Shown here: one piece after another, positions 18,415 to 27,200 of the stretch
How positions within the stretch are numbered: the stretch's first letter is position 1
How the letters are laid out: each line of letters starts with the position of its first letter
NCBI GenBank assembly: GCA_021813585.1
Contig: JAKAJV010000022.1
Coordinates: 1-64,000, forward strand
Length of the DNA: 64,000 nucleotides
Source: Bacteroidota bacterium
GTDB lineage: Bacteria; Bacteroidota; Ignavibacteria; Ignavibacteriales; Ignavibacteriaceae
Direction: 5' to 3'
Notes under the pieces: model-generated
The model's input: the letters and a program-made list of their open reading frames with translations, nothing else
Databases searched by the model: none
Told to the model about the DNA's origin: nothing
Program-made: the position numbers and the translations under genes

Positions 18415-18951
18415 ATCGCTCAAAAAGACAGTGTGAGAGTCAACGAAGAAATCAAAGCCCCTAAAATAAGAGTAATTGATGTTGACGGAACCCAGCTTGG
18501 GGTTTATACAGTAAGGGATGCATTAAAAATAGCTGCGGAAAGAGGCCAGGATTTAATTGAAATTGCACCGCAGGCAAATCCTCCCGTCTGTAAAATTATT
18601 GATTTCGGAAAATTTAAATATGAACAGCAGAAGCGGGAAAAAATTCAGAGGAAGAACCAGCAGGTTTCCCTGCTTAAGGAAATCAGGCTTCATCCGAATA
18701 CCGATATACATGATTTTGAATTTAAGGCCAAGCACGCACTAAACTTTCTCGAAGAAGGAAACAAAGTGAAGGTTGTTGTTATGTTTAAAGGCAGAGAGAT
18801 GGCCTATACCGAACAGGGCGAAGATTTGTTGAACAAGTTTGTTGAGAAGGTTCAAGACATAGCCAAGATTGAATCTCCGATAAAGATGGAAGGCAAGAAC
18901 ATGAACGTTATATTGGTGCCTTCTAAAATAAAAAGTAAAAAGAATAATTAA
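18415..18951 (+). CDS. infC: Translation initiation factor IF-3 with a likely AUC start
   Basis: About 178 residues. RVNEEIKAPKIRVIDVDG opens the N-terminal domain and the C-terminal domain follows with VSLLKEIRLHPNTDIHDFEFK. IF-3 blocks premature subunit joining and proofreads start codons. No ATG is available near the expected start. ATC at 18415 lies 6 bases after GAGG (18405-18408), the ideal distance. Alternative GTG at 18433 lacks a ribosome binding site and would cut the N-terminal tail. Non-AUG (AUU, AUC) starts in infC are known and make IF-3 repress its own synthesis. Confidence 0.93.
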   Translation: MAQKDSVRVNEEIKAPKIRVIDVDGTQLGVYTVRDALKIAAERGQDLIEIAPQANPPVCKIIDFGKFKYEQQKREKIQRKNQQVSLLKEIRLHPNTDIHDFEFKAKHALNFLEEGNKVKVVVMFKGREMAYTEQGEDLLNKFVEKVQDIAKIESPIKMEGKNMNVILVPSKIKSKKNN

Positions 18952-18964
18952 CTAGGATGGTTTT

Positions 18965-19156
18965 ATGCCGAAAATGAAAAGCAACAGCGGAGCTGGAAAA
19001 ACTTTTAGGAAAACAGCCTCCGGTCAATTTAAAAGAAAAAAAGCTTATAAGAGCCATATTCTTTCATCTAAGACCACGAAGAGAAAAAGAAAATTAAGAC
19101 GCGCTACACTGGTTTCGGCTTCCGAAACTAAACGCGTTAGAACAATGCTTCAATAA
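18965..19156 (+). CDS. rpmI: 50S ribosomal protein L35
   Basis: 63 very basic residues beginning [20 protein letters not shown], the L35 signature. It lies 13 bases after infC and 23 before rplT, its usual place. Component of the large ribosomal subunit. Confidence 0.97.
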   Translation: MPKMKSNSGAGKTFRKTASGQFKRKKAYKSHILSSKTTKRKRKLRRATLVSASETKRVRTMLQ

Positions 19157-19179
19157 GAAATCGATAAAGGATAAATACA

Positions 19180-19527
19180 ATGCCACGTTCAAAAAATAAA
19201 GTTGCTTCGCATAGAAGAAGAAAAAATATACTTAACCAAGCTAAAGGATATTGGGGTGCCAGAAGTAAGGTATATACTGTTGCCAAGAATCATGTAGAAA
19301 AAGGCCTGGTGCATGCTTACAGGGATAGAAAGCTGAAAAAGAGGACGTTTAGACAGTTGTGGATAGTTAGGATTAATGCTGCTGCCAGAGCAAACGGCAC
19401 CACATACTCCAGATTGATAAATGCTTTGGATAAGAAAGGTGTAAACATAAACAGGAAAATTCTCGCAAGTCTAGCTTTAGAAAACCCCAAGGCATTTACC
19501 GAGATAGTTAACTTTTCTGCTAATTAA
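19180..19527 (+). CDS. rplT: 50S ribosomal protein L20
   Basis: 115 basic residues, [20 protein letters not shown], with [17 protein letters not shown] and [15 protein letters not shown] typical of L20. It binds 23S rRNA and is needed for early large-subunit assembly. A terminator-like hairpin follows directly. Confidence 0.97.
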   Translation: MPRSKNKVASHRRRKNILNQAKGYWGARSKVYTVAKNHVEKGLVHAYRDRKLKKRTFRQLWIVRINAAARANGTTYSRLINALDKKGVNINRKILASLALENPKAFTEIVNFSAN

Positions 19528-19532
19528 TTTTT

Positions 19533-19570
19533 TACCCTCCGGAAATAGTTATATCGTTTTCCGGGGGGTA
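19533..19570 (+). terminator. Terminator or attenuator between rplT and pheS
   Basis: A 13-bp stem, TACCCTCCGGAAA (19533-19545) with TTTCCGGGGGGTA (19558-19570), contains one G-U pair and is followed by TTATTTTAAAATTTTT. It lies 6 bases after the rplT stop and 30 before pheS. It probably ends or attenuates the ribosomal-protein transcript. Confidence 0.65.
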
Positions 19571-19599
19571 TTATTTTAAAATTTTTAATCTCTACTGCT

Positions 19600-20613
19600 A
19601 TGTCGGAAGTTAATATTGATAATGTTAAAGCCGGATTTGAAAAAGACATCTTGACGGTGAAAGACCTTAGACAAATCGAGGATATAAGGATCAAGTATTT
19701 AAGCCGCAACGGCTTGCTTGCCAAACTTTTTGACGAGCTGAAAAACGCCTCCCCCGATGAAAAACCGATGCTGGGCAAATCGTTAAATTCTTTAAGGAAC
19801 GAAATAACCGAAAAGTTCGTCTCATTAAAATCCGGTATTGAGTCTGCATCGCAAAAACTCGCGTCAAAAATAGACCTCTCTTTGCCCGGAGTAGAAAGAA
19901 CCATCGGCAGCAAACATCTACTTACACAAACCCTCGACGAAATAAAAACCATATTTAAGGGATTAGGATTCTCTGTATTCGAAGGCCCAGAGCTCGAATC
20001 GGATTACAACAATTTTGAGGCGTTGAATTTCCCTTTCGATCATCCCGCTAGAGATATGCAGGATACGTATTTTATTAATAAGGACTTTCTGTTAAGGACT
20101 CACACTTCCCCGGTTCAAATTAGGGTAATGACCGAACAGAAGCCGCCGGTTAGGGTAATTATGCCGGGGCGCGTATACAGGAACGAAGCGGTTAGTTCCA
20201 GAAGCTACTGCATGTTCCACCAGGTGGAAGGACTTTACGTTGATACCGATGTTACGTTTGCCGAGCTGAAGGGAACTCTAGTTTCGTTCGCAAGGCTTTT
20301 TTACGGCGATGATTTTAAGTACAGGTTCCGCCCAAGCTTTTTCCCTTTTACGGAACCTAGCGCCGAAATGGATATTACATGCTTCTTATGCCATGGTGAA
20401 GGATGCAAAGTTTGCAAGCAGACCGGCTGGCTGGAAATTCTTGGCTGCGGTATGGTAGACCCGAATGTTTTTAAATATGTTAATTACGATCCGGAAAAAT
20501 ATACCGGCTACGCATTCGGTATGGGAATAGAAAGAACTGCCATGCTTAAATACGGAATTGACGACATAAGAGTATTTTTTGATAACGACCTTAGATTCCT
20601 AAAACAGTTTTGA
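19600..20613 (+). CDS. pheS: Phenylalanyl-tRNA synthetase alpha chain
   Basis: 337 residues: N-terminal coiled coil (about 1-85) and a class II catalytic core with HPARDMQDTYF, RTHTSPVQIRVM, VYRNEAVSSRSYCMFHQVEG and FGMGIERTAMLKYGI (motifs 2 and 3). A CLCHGEGCKVC stretch near 266 gives four cysteines, a zinc-like insertion seen in some bacterial PheS proteins. Forms the alpha2beta2 enzyme with PheT, encoded 15 bases downstream. Confidence 0.97.
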   Translation: MSEVNIDNVKAGFEKDILTVKDLRQIEDIRIKYLSRNGLLAKLFDELKNASPDEKPMLGKSLNSLRNEITEKFVSLKSGIESASQKLASKIDLSLPGVERTIGSKHLLTQTLDEIKTIFKGLGFSVFEGPELESDYNNFEALNFPFDHPARDMQDTYFINKDFLLRTHTSPVQIRVMTEQKPPVRVIMPGRVYRNEAVSSRSYCMFHQVEGLYVDTDVTFAELKGTLVSFARLFYGDDFKYRFRPSFFPFTEPSAEMDITCFLCHGEGCKVCKQTGWLEILGCGMVDPNVFKYVNYDPEKYTGYAFGMGIERTAMLKYGIDDIRVFFDNDLRFLKQF

Positions 20614-20628
20614 TCAGGAGATTTTGAA

Positions 20629-23037
20629 TTGAAAGTTTCGTTAAACTGGCTGAAAGATTACGTCGACTTAAAGAATATTAAGACGAAAGATATTGTAGAG
20701 CAATTAACAATGTCCGGCCTCGAAGTTGAAGAATTCACGGATGAGAACGAGGTTTATAAAGATTTTATTATTGGATTTGTTAAAGAGAAAAACAAGCATC
20801 CGAATGCCGATAAGCTGTCTGTCTGCACTGTTTCAACAGGGAAGGAAGAGCTTCAGGTTATTTGCGGCGCGCCTAACGTTGAAGCCGGACAAAAGGTTGT
20901 ATTCGCACCTATCGGCTCGGTAATTCCGAAGGGGAATTTTAAAATCGGGAAAGCGAAGATAAGAGGCGTTGAATCCTCAGGGATGATTTGTTCCGAAGAC
21001 GAGCTTGAGCTTAGCGATGACCATACAGGGATTATGGTGCTGGATAAAGATTTAACTGCCGGCCAATCAATTACCGGGGCTCTATTGCTTAACGATGTAA
21101 TAATGGAAATTGCCATTACTCCCAACCGGTCGGATGCGCTTTCTCATTTGGGTGTTGCCAGAGACCTAGCTGCCATGTTCAATGCCGAATTAAATCTTCC
21201 TGCAATAAATCTCTCCGAATCATCTAAAAAGATAAAGGACTTTGCTTCAATTGAGGTAAAGGATACCGAAAACTGTCCGAGGTACTCTGCAAAGGTAGTT
21301 CTGAACGTGGAAGTTAAAGAATCTCCGGAATGGCTAAAGAAGAAATTAACCAAGATCGGTCTGCGCCCGATAAATAATATTGTTGACGTAACAAACTTTG
21401 TAATGTACGAGACGGGGCAGCCTTTACACGCTTTTGACCTTGATAACCTGGGCGGCAATAAAATTATTGTTAAGAGCACCGAGGAAGTTTCATCTTTTAC
21501 CACATTGGATTCAAAGGAAAGAAAGCTGCAGCCCGGAACGCTGATGATTTGCGACGGCGAAAAGCCTGTAGCTGTTGCCGGAGTAATGGGCGGCGAGAAT
21601 TCCGAAATTACCAACTCGACAAAGAATATTTTAATTGAAAGCGCTCACTTTAATCCTTCGAGCATAAGAAGGACTGCAAGAAGCCTCGGATTAAGTACGG
21701 AAGCCTCGTATCGATTTGAAAGATGGGTAGACCCCAACGGAACTCTTTACTCCGCTGAGCGGGCAGCACAGCTGATTGCCGAGTTGAGCGGCGGTATTAT
21801 TGCTTCAGGCTCGATTGATGTTTACCCGGATACGGTAAAGCAGAAAGAAGTGCCGCTGCGATTTGCAAGAGTGAAAAAGCTGCTGGGCTACGAAATACCA
21901 GATGAAAAAATGGTTGAGATACTTAAAAGACTCGGGCTGCAGGTTATATTCGAGTCGGATAAGGAAATTAGATTTTCTGTTCCCACATTCCGGCCTGACC
22001 TTGAAAGAGAGGTCGACTTGATTGAAGAGATTGCCAGGATTTACGGGTATAACAACATACCCACAATTTCGAAAATTTCCATTTCACTCGGCGGGAGAAT
22101 TGATCATTCGGAATTTGCAGATAGGATTAGGCAGTACGCAACCGGGCTTGGATTTTATGAGATGATTAATAATCCTTTGCAGAGCGAAAAAGCTGCGGGA
22201 CTGATTGGAGAAAAGATCGCTCTGCTTAATCCTCAAAGTCTGGATATGGCATATCTCAGGACTTCATTAATTCCCGGCGCATTGCTTACTGTTGCTAAAA
22301 ATATAAATGCCGGCGAAAAGAATGTGGCCCTTTTTGAAATTGGAAACGTTTTTAACAGCAGAGCGGGGAGCTCCGAGATAAGGAGTTTCGAAGATTTTAC
22401 GGAAAATCAGAACTTGATTTTCCTGCTGACCGGTAAGAAAACAGAAAAAACCTGGCTGAGTGATGAAAAATTTGTCGATTTTTACGATTTGAAAGGCGCA
22501 ATAAATAGTATACTTTTTAAAATTTCGCTTGACAATGTTTTAAATGATTCATATTATCACGGTGAAAATACTATATTCGATTTCAGTTTCGACAAAAAAG
22601 TGGAAAACACGGTAGTTGGTAGCGGCGGTAAAATAAAAAAAGAAGTTCTTAAGCAGTTCGATATACAGCAGGATGTTTATTGTTTTGAATTTAATCTTGA
22701 TTCGCTGAAAAGTATTAAGACCGCAGCTAAGAAGTATGCCGAGCCTTTAAAGTTTCCTAAATCGATAAGAGATTTTGCTTTTGTATTTGATAAAGAAGTC
22801 GAATACGGAGAAGTTCAAAGGTTTATAAAGAAATCGGGCTACGGCCTGTTAAAAGAAGTTTCTTTGTTCGATCTTTTTGAAAGTGAAGCGCTGGGTGAAA
22901 ACAAGAAGAGTATGGCATTTACACTCGAGTATTATTCGCCGGACAGAACATTGACCGAGGAAGAAGTAGAGAAAGATTTTTTAAATTTAATTGAAGCAGT
23001 AAGTAAAAAATTTAACGCAAAGCTAAGAGGTAAGTAA
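20629..23037 (+). CDS. pheT: Phenylalanyl-tRNA synthetase beta chain
   Basis: 802 residues. Contains the EMAP/tRNA-binding domain (about 40-150), B3/B4 editing domains (about 210-390, HAFDLDNLGG, TLDSKERKL), B5 and the C-terminal ferredoxin-fold anticodon-binding domain (about 710-800, KFPKSIRDFAFVFDKEV). Translation starts at TTG 20629, 8 bases after AGGAG; the next candidates lack a ribosome binding site. Partner of pheS. Confidence 0.97.
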   Translation: MKVSLNWLKDYVDLKNIKTKDIVEQLTMSGLEVEEFTDENEVYKDFIIGFVKEKNKHPNADKLSVCTVSTGKEELQVICGAPNVEAGQKVVFAPIGSVIPKGNFKIGKAKIRGVESSGMICSEDELELSDDHTGIMVLDKDLTAGQSITGALLLNDVIMEIAITPNRSDALSHLGVARDLAAMFNAELNLPAINLSESSKKIKDFASIEVKDTENCPRYSAKVVLNVEVKESPEWLKKKLTKIGLRPINNIVDVTNFVMYETGQPLHAFDLDNLGGNKIIVKSTEEVSSFTTLDSKERKLQPGTLMICDGEKPVAVAGVMGGENSEITNSTKNILIESAHFNPSSIRRTARSLGLSTEASYRFERWVDPNGTLYSAERAAQLIAELSGGIIASGSIDVYPDTVKQKEVPLRFARVKKLLGYEIPDEKMVEILKRLGLQVIFESDKEIRFSVPTFRPDLEREVDLIEEIARIYGYNNIPTISKISISLGGRIDHSEFADRIRQYATGLGFYEMINNPLQSEKAAGLIGEKIALLNPQSLDMAYLRTSLIPGALLTVAKNINAGEKNVALFEIGNVFNSRAGSSEIRSFEDFTENQNLIFLLTGKKTEKTWLSDEKFVDFYDLKGAINSILFKISLDNVLNDSYYHGENTIFDFSFDKKVENTVVGSGGKIKKEVLKQFDIQQDVYCFEFNLDSLKSIKTAAKKYAEPLKFPKSIRDFAFVFDKEVEYGEVQRFIKKSGYGLLKEVSLFDLFESEALGENKKSMAFTLEYYSPDRTLTEEEVEKDFLNLIEAVSKKFNAKLRGK

Positions 23038-23361
23038 TTGGCCGAATTGTCTAAACAAGAAATATTGTTGAACGATTTGGGAACAATTGAAACACAAATT
23101 TCGATTTTAGTTCATAAGGACCAGGAACTGCAGACTTCCAACAGTGAACTGGCAAAATTAGTGGAAACCTTGAGAAAAGAAAATATGAATTTAATTCATA
23201 GAATAGAGGAACTGGAGAGCAAAGACAAGGCAGCACCAGAGAGTGCTGAGTCGAATTTATTTAATTCATTAAATCAAAAGGAGAGGGAAAACTTAAAAGT
23301 TAGGTTACAAGGTTTGATATCAAAAATAGATAATCATTTATCTGCCGAAAGACAGATATAA
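23038..23361 (+). CDS. Coiled-coil protein next to zapA
   Basis: 107 residues starting at TTG directly after the pheT stop. Most of the protein (about 15-65, LVHKDQELQTSNSELAKLVETLRKENMN...) is a heptad-rich coiled coil, resembling ZapB-like division proteins in size and pattern but with no diagnostic motif. The pheT/coiled-coil/zapA order suggests a partner of ZapA at the division ring. Confidence 0.7.
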   Translation: MAELSKQEILLNDLGTIETQISILVHKDQELQTSNSELAKLVETLRKENMNLIHRIEELESKDKAAPESAESNLFNSLNQKERENLKVRLQGLISKIDNHLSAERQI

Positions 23362-23398
23362 GTTCTTAGAATTATTGTATGTTTGATGGAAAAGAGAT

Positions 23399-23695
23399 AT
23401 GACCGATAAAAAGAAGCTGAAAATTAAAATATTTGATAAAGAATATTCTTTACTGGTTGAAAACGAAGAGATAGCCAAAGAGCTGGCTATTTATGTGAAT
23501 AAAGTAATGGTAGAAACAAAGGACGAGCTTCCCGATCAACCTGCGCAAACTATTGCGATTATTGCATGCTTGAATATTGCCTATGATTTATTTTTGGAAA
23601 AAAATAAGAATAGGGAATTCTTAATCCAAGCTACCGATAAGGTAAAAAAAATTAAGCTTCTTATCAATGAATCGATTATGTCTGTCCCATCTTAA
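23399..23695 (+). CDS. zapA: Cell division protein ZapA
   Basis: 98 residues. The ZapA beta-strand opener LKIKIFDKEYSLLVENEE is followed by a helical region with IAIIACLNIAYDLFLEKNKN, which forms the coiled-coil dimer. ZapA crosslinks FtsZ filaments. It is followed by the candidate 6S RNA, as in many bacteria. Confidence 0.88.
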   Translation: MTDKKKLKIKIFDKEYSLLVENEEIAKELAIYVNKVMVETKDELPDQPAQTIAIIACLNIAYDLFLEKNKNREFLIQATDKVKKIKLLINESIMSVPS

Positions 23696-23700
23696 TATTT

Positions 23701-23936
23701 TATATACCGCGCTGTCAGTCCATAATAAAATGAAAAACTAACCTTCATAGAATAGGGAGTTTGACTTACGGCGTCTATTACAGGCCTCATCCCGAATGCT
23801 TTCGGGAATCCGACCTACCTGCCGGCAGGCAGGCTTATCGGAACAGAGGAAGTAAAAAGCGTTCGGGCAGATTCCCACACTGAATCAATAGGGTTTTTCC
23901 CCTTATTATTCAGTGACTGACAGATGCGGTTATATA
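23701..23936 (+). ncRNA. ssrS: Candidate 6S RNA with a palindromic insertion
   Basis: No gene lies between zapA and rny, but the two ends form a long closing stem: ACCGC (23706-23710) with GCGGT (23926-23930), CTGTCAGTC (23712-23720) with GACTGACAG (23915-23923), then ATAATAA with TTATTAT, and an AT-rich extension outside. A large closing stem, internal loop and position after zapA are hallmarks of 6S RNA, which binds RNA polymerase. At about 236 bases it is longer than the usual 180-200. The apex holds CCCGAA/TTCGGG (23791-23806) and the palindrome CCTGCCGGCAGG (23818-23829), probably an inserted repeat. A mobile palindrome alone is the alternative. Confidence 0.6.
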
Positions 23937-24074
23937 TTTAACTGATGTTATGCAACCATGAAGAACTTGGAGTAATGGATCGATGCAATAAGCTGTGTTT
24001 CCGTTTTCCGGCATTCCATTATTCCCAGGGGTTGTTTTGCGTAGGGCAAATTATTATTCCACATTGGAGGCAAA

Positions 24075-25637
24075 ATGGATGTGATTTTGTTAATACCCAT
24101 GGTTATTGTCCTCGTAGTATTATTCTTCTATTTAGGCTGGCTATTCAATTCCAGGATTGGCAAGAAAAGCCTGGTATCAGCCGAAGAAAGAGCAAAGCAT
24201 ATTCTGGCAGAAGCTCAAAAGGAAGCAAATAATATTAAGAGAGAAAAATTACTTGAGGTAAAAGACGAATGGTATAAAAAGAAGGTTGAGTTCGATAATG
24301 AGGTTAATCAAAAAAGACAAAAGATCGGTAATCTTGAGAAGCAGTTAAACGTTAGGGAAGAAAATATTGAAAAGAAATTCGATTTGGTGATTAAGAAAGA
24401 AAAGGAAAACAAACAGTTCGAGAAGGAACTTAGTGATCAAAGAAAAAATATCGAGCTTAAAGTTTCCGAAATAGGAAAGCTGGAAGAAGAACAGAATACC
24501 AAGCTTGAAAAAATTTCCGGGCTTACCGCCGAAGAAGCAAAAAAAATGCTGGTTGAAAACCTGATTAACCAGGCCAAAGCCGACGTATCTCATATTGTTA
24601 AGGAAATACACGACCAGGCGAAGGCAGATGCCAAAAAGGAAGCTCAGAAAATTATTGTTCAAGCAATTCAAAGAACTGCTGCTGATCATTCTATAGAAAC
24701 AACCGTCTCGGTTGTTCAAATACAAAACGACGAACTTAAGGGAAGAATTATAGGCAAGGAAGGCCGGAACATTCGCGCCTTTGAAGCCGCTACTGGTGTG
24801 GATGTAATTGTTGACGACACGCCCGAAGCCGTTATTTTATCCTCATTCGATCAGTTCAGGAGAGAGGTTGCAAGAGTTTCTCTTGAAAGATTAATAACCG
24901 ACGGCAGAATTCACCCTGCAAGGATTGAGGAAGTGGTAGAAAAGGTTCGCCAGGAACTGGAAGAAGAAATGGTGCGCGAAGGCGAGAATACCATTCTTCA
25001 ACTCGGCCTCCATAACATGCACCAGGAACTGATAAAGCACATCGGCCGGATGAAATACCGCTCTAGCTACGGTCAAAATTTACTCCAGCACAGTATAGAG
25101 GTCGCCTACCTTACCGGTATAATGGCTGCGGAAGTAGGACTCGATACAACGCTTGCAAAGCGGGCAGGACTATTGCACGACATAGGCAAGACGGTAGACA
25201 AAAGCGTTGAAGGCCCGCATGCACTTCTTGGATACGAACTGACAAAAAAATATAAAGAACACCCCATTGTTATAAACGCCGTTGGATCTCATCATGAAGA
25301 TATTGAGATGGAACATCCTATTGCACCGCTTGTGCAGGCTGCCGATGCAATAAGCGGAGCCAGACCGGGCGCCAGAAGAGAGCCGCTTGAAGGTTATGTT
25401 AAAAGACTGGAAAACCTGGAGGCCCTGGCAAAGTCCTTTGAAGGTGTTGCAAAAACTTATGCAATACAGGCCGGCAGGGAAGTTAGGGTAGTTGTTGAGC
25501 ACGATAAGATTGATGATGTAGTAGCCGAAAAACTAGCCCACGATATTGCATCTAAAATTGAAGGCGAAATGGAATACCCCGGACAAATTAAAGTTACGGT
25601 TATAAGGGAAGTAAGAAAAATAAGCTATGCAAGGTAG
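24075..25637 (+). CDS. rny: Ribonuclease Y
   Basis: 520 residues. N-terminal membrane helix (about 3-25), long coiled coil (about 30-200), KH domain (about 210-275, LKGRIIGKEGRNIRAFEAATG) and HD domain (about 335-430, AGLLHDIGKTVD). A membrane-anchored endonuclease that starts mRNA decay. Length is normal. A longer reading frame in another phase (23945-24232) overlaps its start and is not credible. Confidence 0.97.
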   Translation: MDVILLIPMVIVLVVLFFYLGWLFNSRIGKKSLVSAEERAKHILAEAQKEANNIKREKLLEVKDEWYKKKVEFDNEVNQKRQKIGNLEKQLNVREENIEKKFDLVIKKEKENKQFEKELSDQRKNIELKVSEIGKLEEEQNTKLEKISGLTAEEAKKMLVENLINQAKADVSHIVKEIHDQAKADAKKEAQKIIVQAIQRTAADHSIETTVSVVQIQNDELKGRIIGKEGRNIRAFEAATGVDVIVDDTPEAVILSSFDQFRREVARVSLERLITDGRIHPARIEEVVEKVRQELEEEMVREGENTILQLGLHNMHQELIKHIGRMKYRSSYGQNLLQHSIEVAYLTGIMAAEVGLDTTLAKRAGLLHDIGKTVDKSVEGPHALLGYELTKKYKEHPIVINAVGSHHEDIEMEHPIAPLVQAADAISGARPGARREPLEGYVKRLENLEALAKSFEGVAKTYAIQAGREVRVVVEHDKIDDVVAEKLAHDIASKIEGEMEYPGQIKVTVIREVRKISYAR

Positions 25638-25684
25638 TTTTTATATTTACGGTTTAGTTCAATTCCCTTAGCCGGAATTTGTCG

Positions 25685-26305
25685 ATGGAAAAAAGAAGGA
25701 AAATAAAAGTCGCGGTTACCGGCGGAATTGGCTCGGGTAAAACGCTGTTCTGCGAATTTTTATCCGGCATCGGAATACCTGTTATAAATGTAGATGAGGT
25801 TTCTAAAGAGCTGCTAGACACTAATCCTGAAATCCGCTCCGCCATAATTAAGGAATTCGGAAGCCAGTCCTTTAACGGCAATACCGCAAACAGGCAGTAC
25901 CTTGCCGAAGCTGTTTTCTCTAATCCCCGGAATGTAATTAAGATAAATTCAATAATTCACCCCCATGTTATAAAAAAAGTTAATATTTTAGCAGACGAAA
26001 AATTGAAGAGCTTTGACATAGTGGTTGCCGAGGCGGCTTTAATTTATGAAGCCGGTATGGAAAAATATTTTGACTATGTCGTGCTGGTTTCGTCTGAACT
26101 AAATTTAAGAATGAAGCGGAAAGTGGAAGGCAACAGGTTAACCGAAGAACAGTTTTACAGTAGAAATGAAAACCAGATACCTGATGAGGAAAAGAAGAAG
26201 CGTGCGGATTTTATATTTGAAAATAACGGCAGTGCCGAAGAGCTGCAGGCCAAAGCCTTTCTACTCGCAAATATTCTGAAAGGATTATCGACAGGAAATG
26301 TATAA
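25685..26305 (+). CDS. coaE: Dephospho-CoA kinase
   Basis: About 206 residues. P-loop VTGGIGSGKTLFCEFL at the N terminus, VDEVSKELL and the lid region with LRMKRKVEGNRLTEEQFYSR. It performs the last step of coenzyme A synthesis. ATG at 25685 is preferred to TTG at 25679. It overlaps pheA by 8 bases. Confidence 0.95.
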   Translation: MEKRRKIKVAVTGGIGSGKTLFCEFLSGIGIPVINVDEVSKELLDTNPEIRSAIIKEFGSQSFNGNTANRQYLAEAVFSNPRNVIKINSIIHPHVIKKVNILADEKLKSFDIVVAEAALIYEAGMEKYFDYVVLVSSELNLRMKRKVEGNRLTEEQFYSRNENQIPDEEKKKRADFIFENNGSAEELQAKAFLLANILKGLSTGNV

Positions 26306-27131
26306 AATTGCCTTCCAGGGCGAGCGCGGCGCCTTTAGCGAAATTGCCGCTAAGAAGATGTTCGGAGACAGCATTATAATCTCTCCATCGTTTTCATTTG
26401 AAGAAGTATTTGTAAAAGTAAAAAACGGGAGCGTAAATTTCGGCGTACTGCCTATCGAGAACTCGCTGTACGGCAGTATTTTTGAGACTTACGATTTGCT
26501 GCTTAAGTACTCGCTTACAATTGCCGGAGAGCTGAACCTGCAGATAAACCATCATCTTCTGGCAAAAAAGAATTTTAAGTTAAGCGAGATAAAAAAAGTT
26601 TTTTCCCATCCGCAGGCTCTCGGCCAGTGTTCGGACTTCTTAAAGAAATTAAAAAACGCAGCGGCGGTTCCGGCTTATGACACCGCCGGCTCTGCTATAC
26701 TTGCGCTTAAGGAAAACGGCGTACCGGCTGCGGTAATTGCAAGCAGGGAAGCCTCGGAAATTTACGACTTCAAAATCCTTAAGAGCAATATTCAGAACAA
26801 CAGGGAGAACTATACAAGGTTCCTGGTTATAAGTAAAAGCAGGGTTAAAAAGCAGTTCGCTGTTCCTAAGACTTCAATTTGCTTTGAGCTGAAGAGCATA
26901 CCCGGTGCTTTATTTAAGGCGCTGAGTGTTTTTGCCTTAAGAGATATTGACCTGCTTAAAATTGAGTCCCGCCCGATTCCTCACAAGCCGTTCCAGTACA
27001 TGTTTTATACTGACCTGTATGGGAGCCTGGATGACGGCAGAATAAAGAAAGCGATAAGCCATCTGTCGGAAATATCGCTTAGCATTAAAAAGTTCGGTAC
27101 GTATGAAGCAGGAAAAACTTACAAAAGTTAA
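26298..27131 (+). CDS. pheA: Prephenate dehydratase (no chorismate mutase domain)
   Basis: 277 residues. The dehydratase domain (about 1-180) opens FQGERGAFSEIAAKKMFG and contains GVLPIENSLYGSI; the ACT domain (about 190-275) has KIESRPIPHKPFQYMFYTDL, the ESRP phenylalanine-binding motif. It converts prephenate to phenylpyruvate and is expected to be inhibited by phenylalanine. It lacks the chorismate mutase domain of enteric PheA; a mutase domain is instead found fused to MltG 2 kb downstream. Part of a coaE-pheA unit. Confidence 0.95.
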   Translation: MYKIAFQGERGAFSEIAAKKMFGDSIIISPSFSFEEVFVKVKNGSVNFGVLPIENSLYGSIFETYDLLLKYSLTIAGELNLQINHHLLAKKNFKLSEIKKVFSHPQALGQCSDFLKKLKNAAAVPAYDTAGSAILALKENGVPAAVIASREASEIYDFKILKSNIQNNRENYTRFLVISKSRVKKQFAVPKTSICFELKSIPGALFKALSVFALRDIDLLKIESRPIPHKPFQYMFYTDLYGSLDDGRIKKAISHLSEISLSIKKFGTYEAGKTYKS

Positions 27132-27200
27132 AATGCATTCATCGCCGGTAAAACATTTTTTGTACAACAATAAAGAGCATTTATCGATAGGAGTAATACA

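Noticed and set aside
23945-24232. Plus-strand frame of 95 codons overlapping the rny start
   Set aside because: It reads rny DNA in another phase, has no family resemblance and begins in the leader between the candidate 6S RNA and rny.
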